Below are positions 1-6,737 of a DNA stretch of 8,568 nt, one piece after another. Position 1 is the stretch's first letter. The number at the start of each line of letters is the position of its first letter. The position numbers and the translations under genes are program-made. This DNA is from FEN-1219 sp036274615. Its GTDB lineage: Bacteria; Pseudomonadota; Gammaproteobacteria; Steroidobacterales; Rariloculaceae. The notes below the pieces were generated by a model that searched no databases, was not told the origin of the DNA, and worked only from the letters and a program-made list of their open reading frames with translations. The DNA is taken from NCBI GenBank assembly GCA_036274615.1, contig DASUFK010000276.1, positions 1 to 8,568 on the forward strand. Direction: 5' to 3'.

Positions 1-447
1 GGCCTCGAGCGCGCCTCTCCCGTCCGCGGCCGCCTGCGAGCGACGGCGGGACGCGCCGGCGCGCTCGTCGTCGACGACAGCTACAACGCGAATCCCGGCT
101 CGGTGCGCGCGGCGCTCGACTATCTCGCGCGCTTGACCGGCACGCGCATCCTCGTGCTCGGCGACCTGGCGGAGCTCGGCCCGGCGGCGCGCGGGCTGCA
201 CCGCGAGATCGGCGAGTACGCGCGCGCCAAGTGCGACGTGCTGGTGACCGTCGGCGCGCTGGCCGCGGAAGCCGGCGACGCGTTCGGGCCGGCCGCGCTG
301 CAGCTCGCCGACATCGACGCCGCGCGCGCCGCGGTCGAGCCGCTGCTCGGGACCGGCGTAACCGTTCTCGTGAAGGCGTCGCGCGTGATGGGGCTCGACC
401 GCCTCGTGAAGGCGCTCCAGGCGGACGCGCCGCGTCAGGACTCGTAG
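1..447 (+). CDS. murF: MurF, UDP-MurNAc-tripeptide:D-Ala-D-Ala ligase, C-terminal part (5' end outside window)
   Basis: MurF is the cytoplasmic ATP-dependent ligase that adds D-Ala-D-Ala to UDP-MurNAc-tripeptide, the last soluble step of peptidoglycan precursor synthesis. Only the last 148 codons are present, read in frame from base 1 to the TAG at 445-447. They cover the C-terminal Mur ligase domain. The hallmark DDSYNANPGSV lies at about bases 73-105, followed by ILVLGDLAELGP (about 148-183) and, near the end, VLVKASRVMGLDRLVKAL, which matches the ILVKGSR segment of E. coli MurF. The central ATP-binding domain and the start codon lie upstream of the window. The stop codon directly abuts the mraY ATG at 448, so the two genes are surely co-transcribed. 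The family assignment is certain; gene completeness cannot be judged. Confidence 0.96.
   Translation, partial: GLERASPVRGRLRATAGRAGALVVDDSYNANPGSVRAALDYLARLTGTRILVLGDLAELGPAARGLHREIGEYARAKCDVLVTVGALAAEAGDAFGPAALQLADIDAARAAVEPLLGTGVTVLVKASRVMGLDRLVKALQADAPRQDS
437..440 (+). promoter_or_regulatory. Ribosome binding site of mraY
   Basis: The sequence AGGA lies inside the end of murF and is separated by seven bases from the ATG at 448, which is good Shine-Dalgarno spacing. It supports 448 as the mraY start. Confidence 0.7.
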
Positions 448-1536
448 ATGCTGATCGTAGTCACAGAGCACCTCACGCGGCTGTACACCGGCTTCAACGT
501 CTTCAGCTATCTGACGACGCGCGCGATCATGGGCGCGCTCACCGCGCTCGTGCTGTCGTTCGTCGCCGGTCCTTATCTGATCCAACGGCTCACGCTGCAG
601 CGCATCGGCCAGCAGGTGCGCTCCGACGGTCCGCAAACGCATCAGCCCAAGGCCGGCACGCCCACGATGGGTGGCGCCTTGATCTTGATCGCCGTCGCGA
701 TCAGCACGCTGCTCTGGGCGAACCTGCACAATCGATTCGTCTGGATCGTGCTCGTGGGCACGCTGTTCTTCGGCGTGATCGGCTTCGTCGACGATTACAA
801 GAAGCTGGTCGTGCGCAATTCGAAAGGGCTGTCGGCGCGCTCGAAGTTCTTCTGGCAGATCGTCGGCGGCTTGGGCGCCGCGATCGCTTTCTACATGACG
901 GCCGAGAACCCGGACGTCGAGCACTCGCTGCTGATTCCGTACTTGAAGGACGCGATGCTGCCGCTCGGCTCCGTGCTCTACGTCGCGCTCGTGACCTTCG
1001 TGATCGCGGGTTTCTCGAACGCGGTGAATTTGACCGACGGCCTCGACGGCCTCGCGATCATGCCGTCGGTGCTCGTGGGCGCCGCGCTCGGCGTGTTCGC
1101 GTACGCGGCGGGCAACACCATCTATTCGTCGTACCTCGGTATCCCCTATGTGGCCGGGTCCGGCGAGCTTCTCGTGTTCTGTGCGGCCCTTGCCGGCGCC
1201 GGCCTGGGCTTCTTGTGGTTCAACACCTACCCCGCACAAGTCTTCATGGGCGACATCGGCGCTCTCGCGCTCGGTGCAGCCCTGGGACTCGTAGCGGTGG
1301 CGGTGCGGCAAGAACTGGTGCTGTTCATCATGGGCGGGGTTTTCGTCGTCGAAACCGTCTCAGTCATCATCCAGGTTGCCTCCTACAAGTTGACCGGCCG
1401 GCGCGTTTTTCGCATGGCCCCCATACATCATCACTTCGAGCTCAAGGGCTGGGCCGAGCCGAAGGTGATCGTGCGTTTCTGGATCATCACCGTGATTCTC
1501 GTGCTGATCGGGCTCGCGAGCCTGAAGATCCGCTGA
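448..1536 (+). CDS. mraY: MraY, phospho-MurNAc-pentapeptide translocase (lipid I synthase)
   Basis: MraY is the integral membrane enzyme that transfers phospho-MurNAc-pentapeptide from UDP to undecaprenyl phosphate, making lipid I on the inner face of the cytoplasmic membrane. The 362-residue length fits the family (about 360). Visible motifs are KAGTPTMGG at residues 68-76, the catalytic aspartate pair D115-D116 in GFVDDYKKL, NLTDGLDGLA starting at N194, the third catalytic aspartate D269 in FMGDIGALALG, and the histidine motif H327-H329 in MAPIHHHFELKGW. Several long hydrophobic stretches agree with the roughly ten membrane helices of the family. The start is supported by AGGA seven bases upstream and by direct contact with the murF stop. 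Codons at about 1140-1432 use more T- and A-ending triplets than neighbouring DNA. The stop overlaps an ATG (TGATG) that is in frame with murD. Identification is very secure. Confidence 0.98.
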   Translation: MLIVVTEHLTRLYTGFNVFSYLTTRAIMGALTALVLSFVAGPYLIQRLTLQRIGQQVRSDGPQTHQPKAGTPTMGGALILIAVAISTLLWANLHNRFVWIVLVGTLFFGVIGFVDDYKKLVVRNSKGLSARSKFFWQIVGGLGAAIAFYMTAENPDVEHSLLIPYLKDAMLPLGSVLYVALVTFVIAGFSNAVNLTDGLDGLAIMPSVLVGAALGVFAYAAGNTIYSSYLGIPYVAGSGELLVFCAALAGAGLGFLWFNTYPAQVFMGDIGALALGAALGLVAVAVRQELVLFIMGGVFVVETVSVIIQVASYKLTGRRVFRMAPIHHHFELKGWAEPKVIVRFWIITVILVLIGLASLKIR

Positions 1537-1651
1537 TGTCCGCAGCGGCTCTTATTCGCACCGATCGACACGACGGGAGTTCGAGACGCAAGCCGCAGCC
1601 ACGGGCGCGGCGGCGAGTTCTGCATGACGAGCGGACGCGGTTGGCGGCGAC

Positions 1652-1678
1652 GGGGCGACCCCTGGGGCGACCCCGGGG
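1652..1678 (+). repeat. Short GC-rich 12-base tandem repeat before murD
   Basis: GGGGCGACCCC occurs at 1652-1662 and again at 1664-1674, giving a period of 12 bases, and is followed by a further GGGG at 1675-1678. Each unit could fold as a small hairpin (four G:C pairs around a CGA loop), and the CCCC and GGGG runs allow alternative pairings. The repeat lies 13 to 40 bases before the murD ribosome binding site. In such GC-rich DNA a repeat this short may be chance, and no function is shown. Confidence 0.55.
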
Positions 1679-1691
1679 ACGGCCAGCGCGG

Positions 1692-1696
1692 AAGGA
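1692..1696 (+). promoter_or_regulatory. Ribosome binding site that supports the GTG start of murD
   Basis: AAGGA lies seven bases before the GTG at 1704. This is the main positive evidence for starting murD at 1704 rather than at the upstream in-frame ATG at 1536. Confidence 0.65.
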
Positions 1697-1703
1697 TGGA
1701 GCG

Positions 1704-3038
1704 GTGCCGAGCGCCGGAGAATTGAGCCTGATCGTCGGTCTCGGAGCGACCGGCGTGTCGGTCGCGCGGCATTTGGACGCGCGCGGCGAACGGGTGCGCG
1801 TGATCGACAGCCGCACCGCGCCGCCGGGGCTCGAGGAGCTGCGCCGCACCGCGCCCGGCGTCGAGGTCGAGCTCGGCTCGCTCGACGCGCGCTGGCTCGA
1901 CGGCGTCGCGCGCGTGCTCGTGTCGCCGGGATTGGGCGCCGACATTCCGCTCGCGCTCGAGGCGAAGCGCCGCGGCCTGGCGGTGCAGGGCGATATCGAG
2001 CTCTTCGCGCGCGCCGCGCACGCGCCCGTGGTGGCGATTACCGGCAGCAACGGCAAGAGCACCGTCACCACGCTGGCCGCGCGCATGCTCGAGGCCAACG
2101 GTCTGCGTGCGCCGGCCGGCGGAAACCTCGGGCCGCCGGCGCTCGACTTGCTCGCCGGCGCGCCGGCCGATGCCTACGTGCTCGAGATCTCGAGCTTCCA
2201 GATGGAGACCACCGAGAGCCTCGCGCCGTTCGCGGCGGCGGTGCTCAACGTGTCGGCCGACCACCTCGACCGGCACGGCACGCTCGAGCGTTACGCGGGG
2301 CTCAAGGCGAAGCTGCTCGCGCACGCCGAGCGCGCCGTGTACAACGCCGACGATCCGGTGGTCGCTGCGATGGGCGCAGGCCATCCGCGCGCGGTCGGCT
2401 TTTCGGTACGCACGCCGCTCGACGCCGGCTATTCGATCGTCGCGCGCACGGGCGAGCGCTGGCTGGCGCGCGACGGCGAGCCGTTGATCCGCGCCGCGGA
2501 GGTTGCCATTCGAGGCGCGCACAACGAGGCGAACGCACTCGCGGCGCTCGCGCTGTGCGCCGATCTCGCGCCGAGCGTCGATCGTTCGCTCGAGGTGCTT
2601 CGGACGTTCCCGGGTTTGCCGCACCGCTGCCAGCTCGTGGCCGAGCGCGGCGGCGTGACTTACCTCGACGACTCGAAGGGCACGAACGTCGGCGCCACTC
2701 TCGCGGCGCTCGACGGCTTGCCGGGACCGCTGGTGCTGATCGCCGGCGGCCTGAGCAAGGGTCAGGACCTGGCGCCGCTCGCGGCGGCGAGCCGCGGCAA
2801 GGTACGCGCGGCCGTGCTGATCGGCACGGCGGCCGCGGAGCTCGACGCGCTGCTCGCGCCGGTGTGCGCCACGGCTCGCGCGGCCAGCATGGCGGAGGCC
2901 GTGGAGCGCGCCGCCGCGCTCGCGCGCCGCGGCGACACCGTGCTGCTCTCGCCCGCGTGCGCGAGCATGGACATGTTCCGCGACTATAGGGACCGAGGCG
3001 AGCAGTTCGCGCGCGCCGCGCGGGAGCTCCCCGAATGA
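1704..3038 (+). CDS. murD: MurD, UDP-MurNAc-L-alanine:D-glutamate ligase
   Basis: MurD is the cytoplasmic ATP-dependent ligase that adds D-glutamate to UDP-MurNAc-L-Ala. With the GTG start the protein has 444 residues, close to the E. coli length of 438. The N-terminal UDP-binding fold begins with GLGATG at residues 12-17. The ATP loop GSNGKST is at 114-120 (K118), followed by GGNLG, LEISSFQME and the ADHLDRHG motif with H187. K201 in YAGLKAKL aligns with the carbamoylated lysine K198 of E. coli. The C-terminal domain shows GLPHRCQLV, DDSKGTN, GGLSKGQD and LSPACASMDMF, all family hallmarks. The start was chosen because AAGGA sits seven bases upstream and family proteins begin just before the first glycine loop. 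An in-frame ATG at 1536, overlapping the mraY stop, would add 56 Arg-rich residues and cannot be fully excluded. The 3' end overlaps ftsW by four bases (ATGA). Confidence 0.96.
   Translation: MPSAGELSLIVGLGATGVSVARHLDARGERVRVIDSRTAPPGLEELRRTAPGVEVELGSLDARWLDGVARVLVSPGLGADIPLALEAKRRGLAVQGDIELFARAAHAPVVAITGSNGKSTVTTLAARMLEANGLRAPAGGNLGPPALDLLAGAPADAYVLEISSFQMETTESLAPFAAAVLNVSADHLDRHGTLERYAGLKAKLLAHAERAVYNADDPVVAAMGAGHPRAVGFSVRTPLDAGYSIVARTGERWLARDGEPLIRAAEVAIRGAHNEANALAALALCADLAPSVDRSLEVLRTFPGLPHRCQLVAERGGVTYLDDSKGTNVGATLAALDGLPGPLVLIAGGLSKGQDLAPLAAASRGKVRAAVLIGTAAAELDALLAPVCATARAASMAEAVERAAALARRGDTVLLSPACASMDMFRDYRDRGEQFARAARELPE
3022..3026 (+). promoter_or_regulatory. Probable ribosome binding site of ftsW
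   Basis: GGGAG inside the murD 3' end lies eight bases before the ftsW ATG at 3035. It is moderate in strength; reinitiation after the overlapping murD stop probably also contributes. Confidence 0.5.
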
Positions 3039-4192
3039 CCGCGGCGGCGCAAGCTCGCCGTCCGGCGTTCGACCCGCTGCTCGTTTGCGCAGTGACGGTG
3101 CTCGCGGGGCTCGGCGCCGTGATGGTGGGCTCGGCCTCCATCACGATCGCGGCGCAGAAGACGGGCGAGCCGTTCTTCTATTTGATCCGGCATCTCGCCG
3201 CGCTCGCAATCGGCGGCGGCGCGCTCGCGCTCGCGCTCGCGATTCCGAGCGAGGTCTGGCATCGCCTGCACTGGTTGCTGCTGGCCGGTGCCTTCGGCCT
3301 GCTGATCGCCGTATTGCTGCCCGGAGTAGGGCGCACCGTGAACGGCGCCACGCGCTGGATCGACTTGGGCCCGCTGGATTTCCAGGCTTCGGAGCCCGCG
3401 CGTCTCTGCCTGTTGCTCTACGTCGCGAGCTACGCGGTGCGCCGCGGCGACGAGCTCGCGGCGAGCTTGCAGGGCTTGGCCAAACCGATGGCGCTCGTCT
3501 GCTTGGCCGCGGGCCTGCTGCTGGTGGAGCCCGATTACGGCTCCACCGTCGTGCTCCTGATCACGAGCCTCGGCATCTTGTTCGTGGCCGGCGCGCGGCT
3601 CCGCGACTTCGCGCTCGCGACGGTCGTGGGCGGCGTCGCGCTCGGCGTGCTCGCCGTAGCGTCGCCGTACCGGCTCGAGCGGCTCATGCAGTTCCTGAAT
3701 CCGTGGGCCGACGCGTACGGCGGCGGTTTCCAGCTCACCCAGTCGCTCATCGCGATCGGCCGCGGCGAGTGGCTCGGAGTGGGTCTCGGCGAGAGCGTGC
3801 AGAAGCTCTTCTACCTGCCGGAGGCGCACACCGACTTCGTGTTCGCCGTGCTCGTGGAAGAGCTCGGCTTCGCGGGCGCGACGCTCGTCGTGGTGCTGTT
3901 CGGCGTGATCGTCTACCGCGCGCTCACCTTAGGCCGCGAGGCGCTGCGCAGCGGGCTCGTGTTCCAAGGGCTGGTCTGCTACGGCATCGGCCTGATGCTC
4001 GGCTTCGAGGCGTTCGTCAACATCGGCGTGAACGCCGGCATGTTGCCCACCAAGGGCCTGCCGCTGCCGCTCGTGAGCTATGGGCGTTCGAGCACGATCG
4101 TCACGCTGTTCGTGCTCGGCCTCCTGCTGCGCATCCATCACGAGCTGCACGGCGATCAGCGCCGCATCGTGCAGCGCGGGTACGTGCGATGA
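3035..4192 (+). CDS. ftsW: FtsW, SEDS-family septal peptidoglycan glycosyltransferase
   Basis: FtsW is the polytopic inner-membrane polymerase that links lipid II into glycan strands at the division septum, working with the class B transpeptidase FtsI. The 385-residue protein has many hydrophobic segments (for example about 12-34, 50-70, 79-96 and 152-164), fitting the ten-helix SEDS fold. Family motifs are NGATRWIDLGPLDFQASEPARL in two parts (residues 103-124), EPDYGST (165-171), NPWADAYGGGFQLTQSLIAIG (222-242) and YLPEAHTDFVFAVLVEELGF (260-279). D267 in the last motif aligns with the catalytic aspartate known from FtsW and RodA. The location between murD and murG is typical of FtsW rather than RodA. 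One oddity is SYGRSS at 348-353, where the usual motif is SYGGSS, so R351 replaces a glycine. The start overlaps the murD stop as ATGA and the end overlaps murG in the same way. Confidence 0.96.
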   Translation: MTAAAQARRPAFDPLLVCAVTVLAGLGAVMVGSASITIAAQKTGEPFFYLIRHLAALAIGGGALALALAIPSEVWHRLHWLLLAGAFGLLIAVLLPGVGRTVNGATRWIDLGPLDFQASEPARLCLLLYVASYAVRRGDELAASLQGLAKPMALVCLAAGLLLVEPDYGSTVVLLITSLGILFVAGARLRDFALATVVGGVALGVLAVASPYRLERLMQFLNPWADAYGGGFQLTQSLIAIGRGEWLGVGLGESVQKLFYLPEAHTDFVFAVLVEELGFAGATLVVVLFGVIVYRALTLGREALRSGLVFQGLVCYGIGLMLGFEAFVNIGVNAGMLPTKGLPLPLVSYGRSSTIVTLFVLGLLLRIHHELHGDQRRIVQRGYVR

Positions 4193-5304
4193 GCGCGCCG
4201 CCGACCCCGATGGCCACCGACCGTCCCGTCATGATCATGGCCGGCGGTACGGGCGGCCACGTGTTCCCGGGTTTGGCGGTCGCCGAGGCGCTGCGCGCAC
4301 GGCACGGCAGCGTCGTGTGGCTCGGCACGGAGCGCGGGCTCGAGGCGCGGGTGGTGCCGCAGCACGGTATCGACGTCGAGTGGATCTCCATCGGCGGCGT
4401 GCGGGGCAAGGGCGCCGCCGCATGGCTCGCTGCGCCGTTCCGCATCGCCGGTGCGGTGCTGCAGGCGTTCGGCGCGCTGCGCCGCCGGAGGCCGGCGGCC
4501 GTGCTCGGCATGGGCGGCTTCGTCGCCGGACCCGGCGGTCTCGCGGCGTGGCTCGCGCGCAAGCCGCTGCTGCTGCACGAGCAGAACGCGGTGCCCGGTA
4601 CCACCAACCGGCTGCTCGCGCCGCTCGCCGCGAGGGTCTTCGCGTCGTTCCCCGGCACCTTTCCGTCGTCCGATCGCGCCGAGACGATCGGGTTGCCCGT
4701 TCGCAGCTCGATCACGCCCACTGACGCACCGCGCGAGCGGCTCGAGGCGCGCCGGGCACAGCGCCGCCGCGTCCTGATCATCGGCGGCAGCCAGGGCGCA
4801 CGCGTGCTCAACAAGACGGTTCCGGCCGCGCTCGCCCGTTTGCCCGAAGCGTTGCGGCCCGAGGTTTGGCACCAGGCGGGCCGCGCCACCATCGAGGAGG
4901 CGCGCCAGGCGTACGCGGCGGCGGGCGTGGACGCGCGCATCGACGCGTTCATCGACGACATGCCGAGCGCGTATCGCTGGGCCGACCTCGTCGTCGCGCG
5001 CGCCGGCGGCAGCACGCTCGCCGAGCTCGCGATCGTGGGCGTCGGCGCCATCCTCGTGCCGCTCGCAAGCGCGATCGACGACCATCAGACGGCGAACGCC
5101 CGCCACTTCACCGGCGGCGGCGCCGGCCTTGCGATTCCCGAGAGCGAGCTCAACGCGGCGAGCCTCGCGAGCGCGCTCGAGCGCTACTTGCGCGACGTGG
5201 ACCAGCTGATCGCGCTCGCCGAGGCCGCGCGCGCGCAGGCGCGCCCCGACGCGGCCGACCGGCTCGCGGCCGCGTGCCTCGAGGCGGCGGAGGGCCGGCG
5301 ATGA
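4189..5304 (+). CDS. murG: MurG, undecaprenyl-PP-MurNAc-pentapeptide GlcNAc transferase (lipid II synthase)
   Basis: MurG transfers GlcNAc from UDP-GlcNAc to lipid I on the cytoplasmic face of the membrane, producing lipid II, the substrate of FtsW. The protein has 371 residues, slightly longer than the usual 355 or so, through a short N-terminal lead. The two GT-B Rossmann halves are visible. The first carries GGTGGH at residues 19-24, then GMGGFVAGP and LLHEQNAVPGTTN with H130, E131 and N133. The second carries IGGSQGARVLN (G199-G203), ARAGGSTLAELA with E279, which aligns with the UDP-GlcNAc-contacting glutamate of E. coli, and DDHQTANA. The ATG at 4189 forms an ATGA overlap with ftsW but has no clear Shine-Dalgarno sequence, so reinitiation is likely. 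In-frame ATGs at 4210 and 4231 would also keep the full catalytic fold. The downstream overlap with murC is again ATGA. Confidence 0.97.
   Translation: MSAPPTPMATDRPVMIMAGGTGGHVFPGLAVAEALRARHGSVVWLGTERGLEARVVPQHGIDVEWISIGGVRGKGAAAWLAAPFRIAGAVLQAFGALRRRRPAAVLGMGGFVAGPGGLAAWLARKPLLLHEQNAVPGTTNRLLAPLAARVFASFPGTFPSSDRAETIGLPVRSSITPTDAPRERLEARRAQRRRVLIIGGSQGARVLNKTVPAALARLPEALRPEVWHQAGRATIEEARQAYAAAGVDARIDAFIDDMPSAYRWADLVVARAGGSTLAELAIVGVGAILVPLASAIDDHQTANARHFTGGGAGLAIPESELNAASLASALERYLRDVDQLIALAEAARAQARPDAADRLAAACLEAAEGRR
5289..5294 (+). promoter_or_regulatory. Ribosome binding site of murC
   Basis: GGAGGG at the end of murG is the strongest match to the Shine-Dalgarno consensus in the window and lies six bases before the ATG at 5301. 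It favours 5301 over the in-frame ATG at 5313. Confidence 0.7.
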
Positions 5305-6737
5305 GCGATCGCATGGGCCGCACCCGCACGATTCACTTCGTCGGCATCGGCGGCGCCGGCATGGCCGGCATCGCCGAGGTTCTCCTGAACTTGGGCTATC
5401 GCGTGCGCGGCTCGGACCTGAAGCTCACCACCGTCACCGAGCGGCTCCGCGGGCTCGGCGCCGACGTGCGCGAGGGCCACGCAGCGGCGCACCTGGGCGA
5501 CGCCGACGTGGTGGTGGTGTCGAGCGCGGTGGATCCGAACAACCCGGAGGTGCTCGCGGCGCACGCGCGCCGTGTGCCGGTGGTGCGCCGTGCGGAGATG
5601 CTCGCCGAGCTCATGCGGTTTCGCTACGGAGTGGCGATCGCGGGCACGCACGGCAAGACCACCACCACGAGCCTCATCGCGAGCGTGCTGGCGGAGGCCG
5701 GTCTCGACCCGACGTTCGTGATCGGCGGCCGTCTCGAGAGCGCCAACGCCAACGCGAAGCTCGGCCAGAGCCGCTACCTCGTGGCCGAGGCAGACGAGAG
5801 CGACGCGTCCTTCCTCCATCTGCAGCCGATGATCGGCGTGGTCACGAACATCGACGCGGACCATCTCGGCAGCTACGAGAACGACATGGAGCGGCTCAAG
5901 CAGGGATTCCTCGACTTCCTGCACAACCTGCCGTTCTACGGTCTCGCCGTGATGTGCAGCGACGACGACAACACGCGCGAGCTGATCCCGCAGGTGGGCC
6001 GCCGCGTGGCGAGCTACGGCTTCGGCGAGCGCGCCGATATCCGCGCCTTCGACGTCGAGCGCTTGGGGCTGCGCACGCGCTTCAAGGTTACGTCGAAGGA
6101 GCGCCAGTCGCCCCTCACGGTGGAGGTGAACCTCGCGGGCCGCCACAACGTGCTGAACTCGCTCGCGGCCGTGGCCGTGGCCGCCGAGCTCGACATCCCC
6201 GACACGGCGCTCGTGAAGGCGCTGGGCGAGTTCGCGGGCGTCGGCCGCCGCATGCAGGTGCAGGGCACCGTGACCACGGCGGCGGGCCGCGTAACGTTCG
6301 TCGACGACTACGGCCACCACCCCACGGAGCTCGCCGCGACGATCGCGGCTGCGCGCGACGCGTGGCCCGGCCGGCGGCTCGTGGTCTGTTTCCAGCCCCA
6401 CCGCTACTCGCGCACGCTCGCGCTGCTCGACGACTTCGCGCAGGTGCTCGCGTCCGTCGACGCGCTCCTGCTGACCAACGTCTACTCGGCCGGCGAGACG
6501 CCGGTTGCGGGTGCCGACGGCAAGGCGCTCGCGCGCGCGGTGCGCGTGCGCGGAACCGTCGAGCCGATCTTCATCGAGGATCTGACGGAGCTGCCGCAGA
6601 CGCTCGCCAAGATCCTGCGGGCCGACGACGTGGTGCTCACGCTCGGCGCGGGCAGCATCGGGTCCGTCGCGCCCACGTTGCCGAAGGCGCTCGCGGTACG
6701 CGCGCCGGTGGGCGTGTCGAACGGAGCGTCGAAGTGA
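5301..6737 (+). CDS. murC: MurC, UDP-N-acetylmuramate:L-alanine ligase
   Basis: MurC is the first of the cytoplasmic Mur ligases and uses ATP to attach L-alanine to UDP-MurNAc. The protein has 478 residues, in the usual family range. The N-terminal domain opens with GIGGAGMAG at residues 15-23, typical of UDP-MurNAc binding, followed by VVVVSSAV. The ATP loop GTHGKTTTTS begins at G115 with K119. The central domain contains EADESDASFL and NIDADHLGSYENDMERLKQG, strongly MurC-like and similar to gammaproteobacterial versions. Further motifs are GRHNVLNSLAAVAVA, GVGRRMQVQG, DDYGHHPTE at 335-343, FQPHRYSRT from F364, VYSAGETPVAGADG and GAGSIG near the C-terminus. The start has GGAGGG six bases upstream and overlaps murG as ATGA. 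The stop overlaps the murB GTG as GTGA. Identification is very secure. Confidence 0.98.
   Translation: MSDRMGRTRTIHFVGIGGAGMAGIAEVLLNLGYRVRGSDLKLTTVTERLRGLGADVREGHAAAHLGDADVVVVSSAVDPNNPEVLAAHARRVPVVRRAEMLAELMRFRYGVAIAGTHGKTTTTSLIASVLAEAGLDPTFVIGGRLESANANAKLGQSRYLVAEADESDASFLHLQPMIGVVTNIDADHLGSYENDMERLKQGFLDFLHNLPFYGLAVMCSDDDNTRELIPQVGRRVASYGFGERADIRAFDVERLGLRTRFKVTSKERQSPLTVEVNLAGRHNVLNSLAAVAVAAELDIPDTALVKALGEFAGVGRRMQVQGTVTTAAGRVTFVDDYGHHPTELAATIAAARDAWPGRRLVVCFQPHRYSRTLALLDDFAQVLASVDALLLTNVYSAGETPVAGADGKALARAVRVRGTVEPIFIEDLTELPQTLAKILRADDVVLTLGAGSIGSVAPTLPKALAVRAPVGVSNGASK
6723..6726 (+). promoter_or_regulatory. Ribosome binding site supporting the GTG start of murB
   Basis: GGAG inside the end of murC is seven bases before the GTG at 6734, which itself overlaps the murC stop. 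No other start codon lies close enough upstream of the first conserved murB residues. Confidence 0.6.

Larger units (their letters stand above)
1537..1703 (+). other. mraY-murD gap, or a possible Arg-rich N-terminal extension of MurD
   Basis: This is the only gap longer than a few bases between genes. Its reading frame is open and joins an ATG at 1536 (overlapping the mraY stop as TGATG) to murD, and would add 56 residues. That peptide is very basic, with 15 Arg and 2 Lys by hand count, and contains a GRPLGRPRGRP stretch from a DNA repeat. By hand count about 37 of its 55 codons end in G or C, clearly fewer than in the murD body, and it uses CGA four times and AGA once. MurD proteins normally begin a few residues before the glycine-rich loop, so I favour a non-coding leader. 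I see no convincing promoter or terminator in it. Confidence 0.6.

Noticed and set aside
231..1535. A very long open frame that runs across the end of murF and all of mraY before joining murD
   Set aside because: It is the same frame as murD and stays open only because GC-rich DNA rarely contains stop codons. The translation before 1536 is Arg/Ala-rich without any recognisable motif, whereas mraY in the other frame has all catalytic motifs.
1537..1703. A possible internal promoter or terminator in the mraY-murD gap
   Set aside because: I found no pair of -35 and -10 hexamers with reasonable spacing and no hairpin followed by a T run. The GGGGCGACCCC hairpins lack a U tract and sit inside an operon.
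1431..2624. A 397-codon minus-strand open frame opposite murD and the murD leader
   Set aside because: The translation is Arg-, Glu- and Ala-rich with no domain, and is the complement of a confidently assigned murD. The murD leader does not change this, as no motif appears there on the minus strand.
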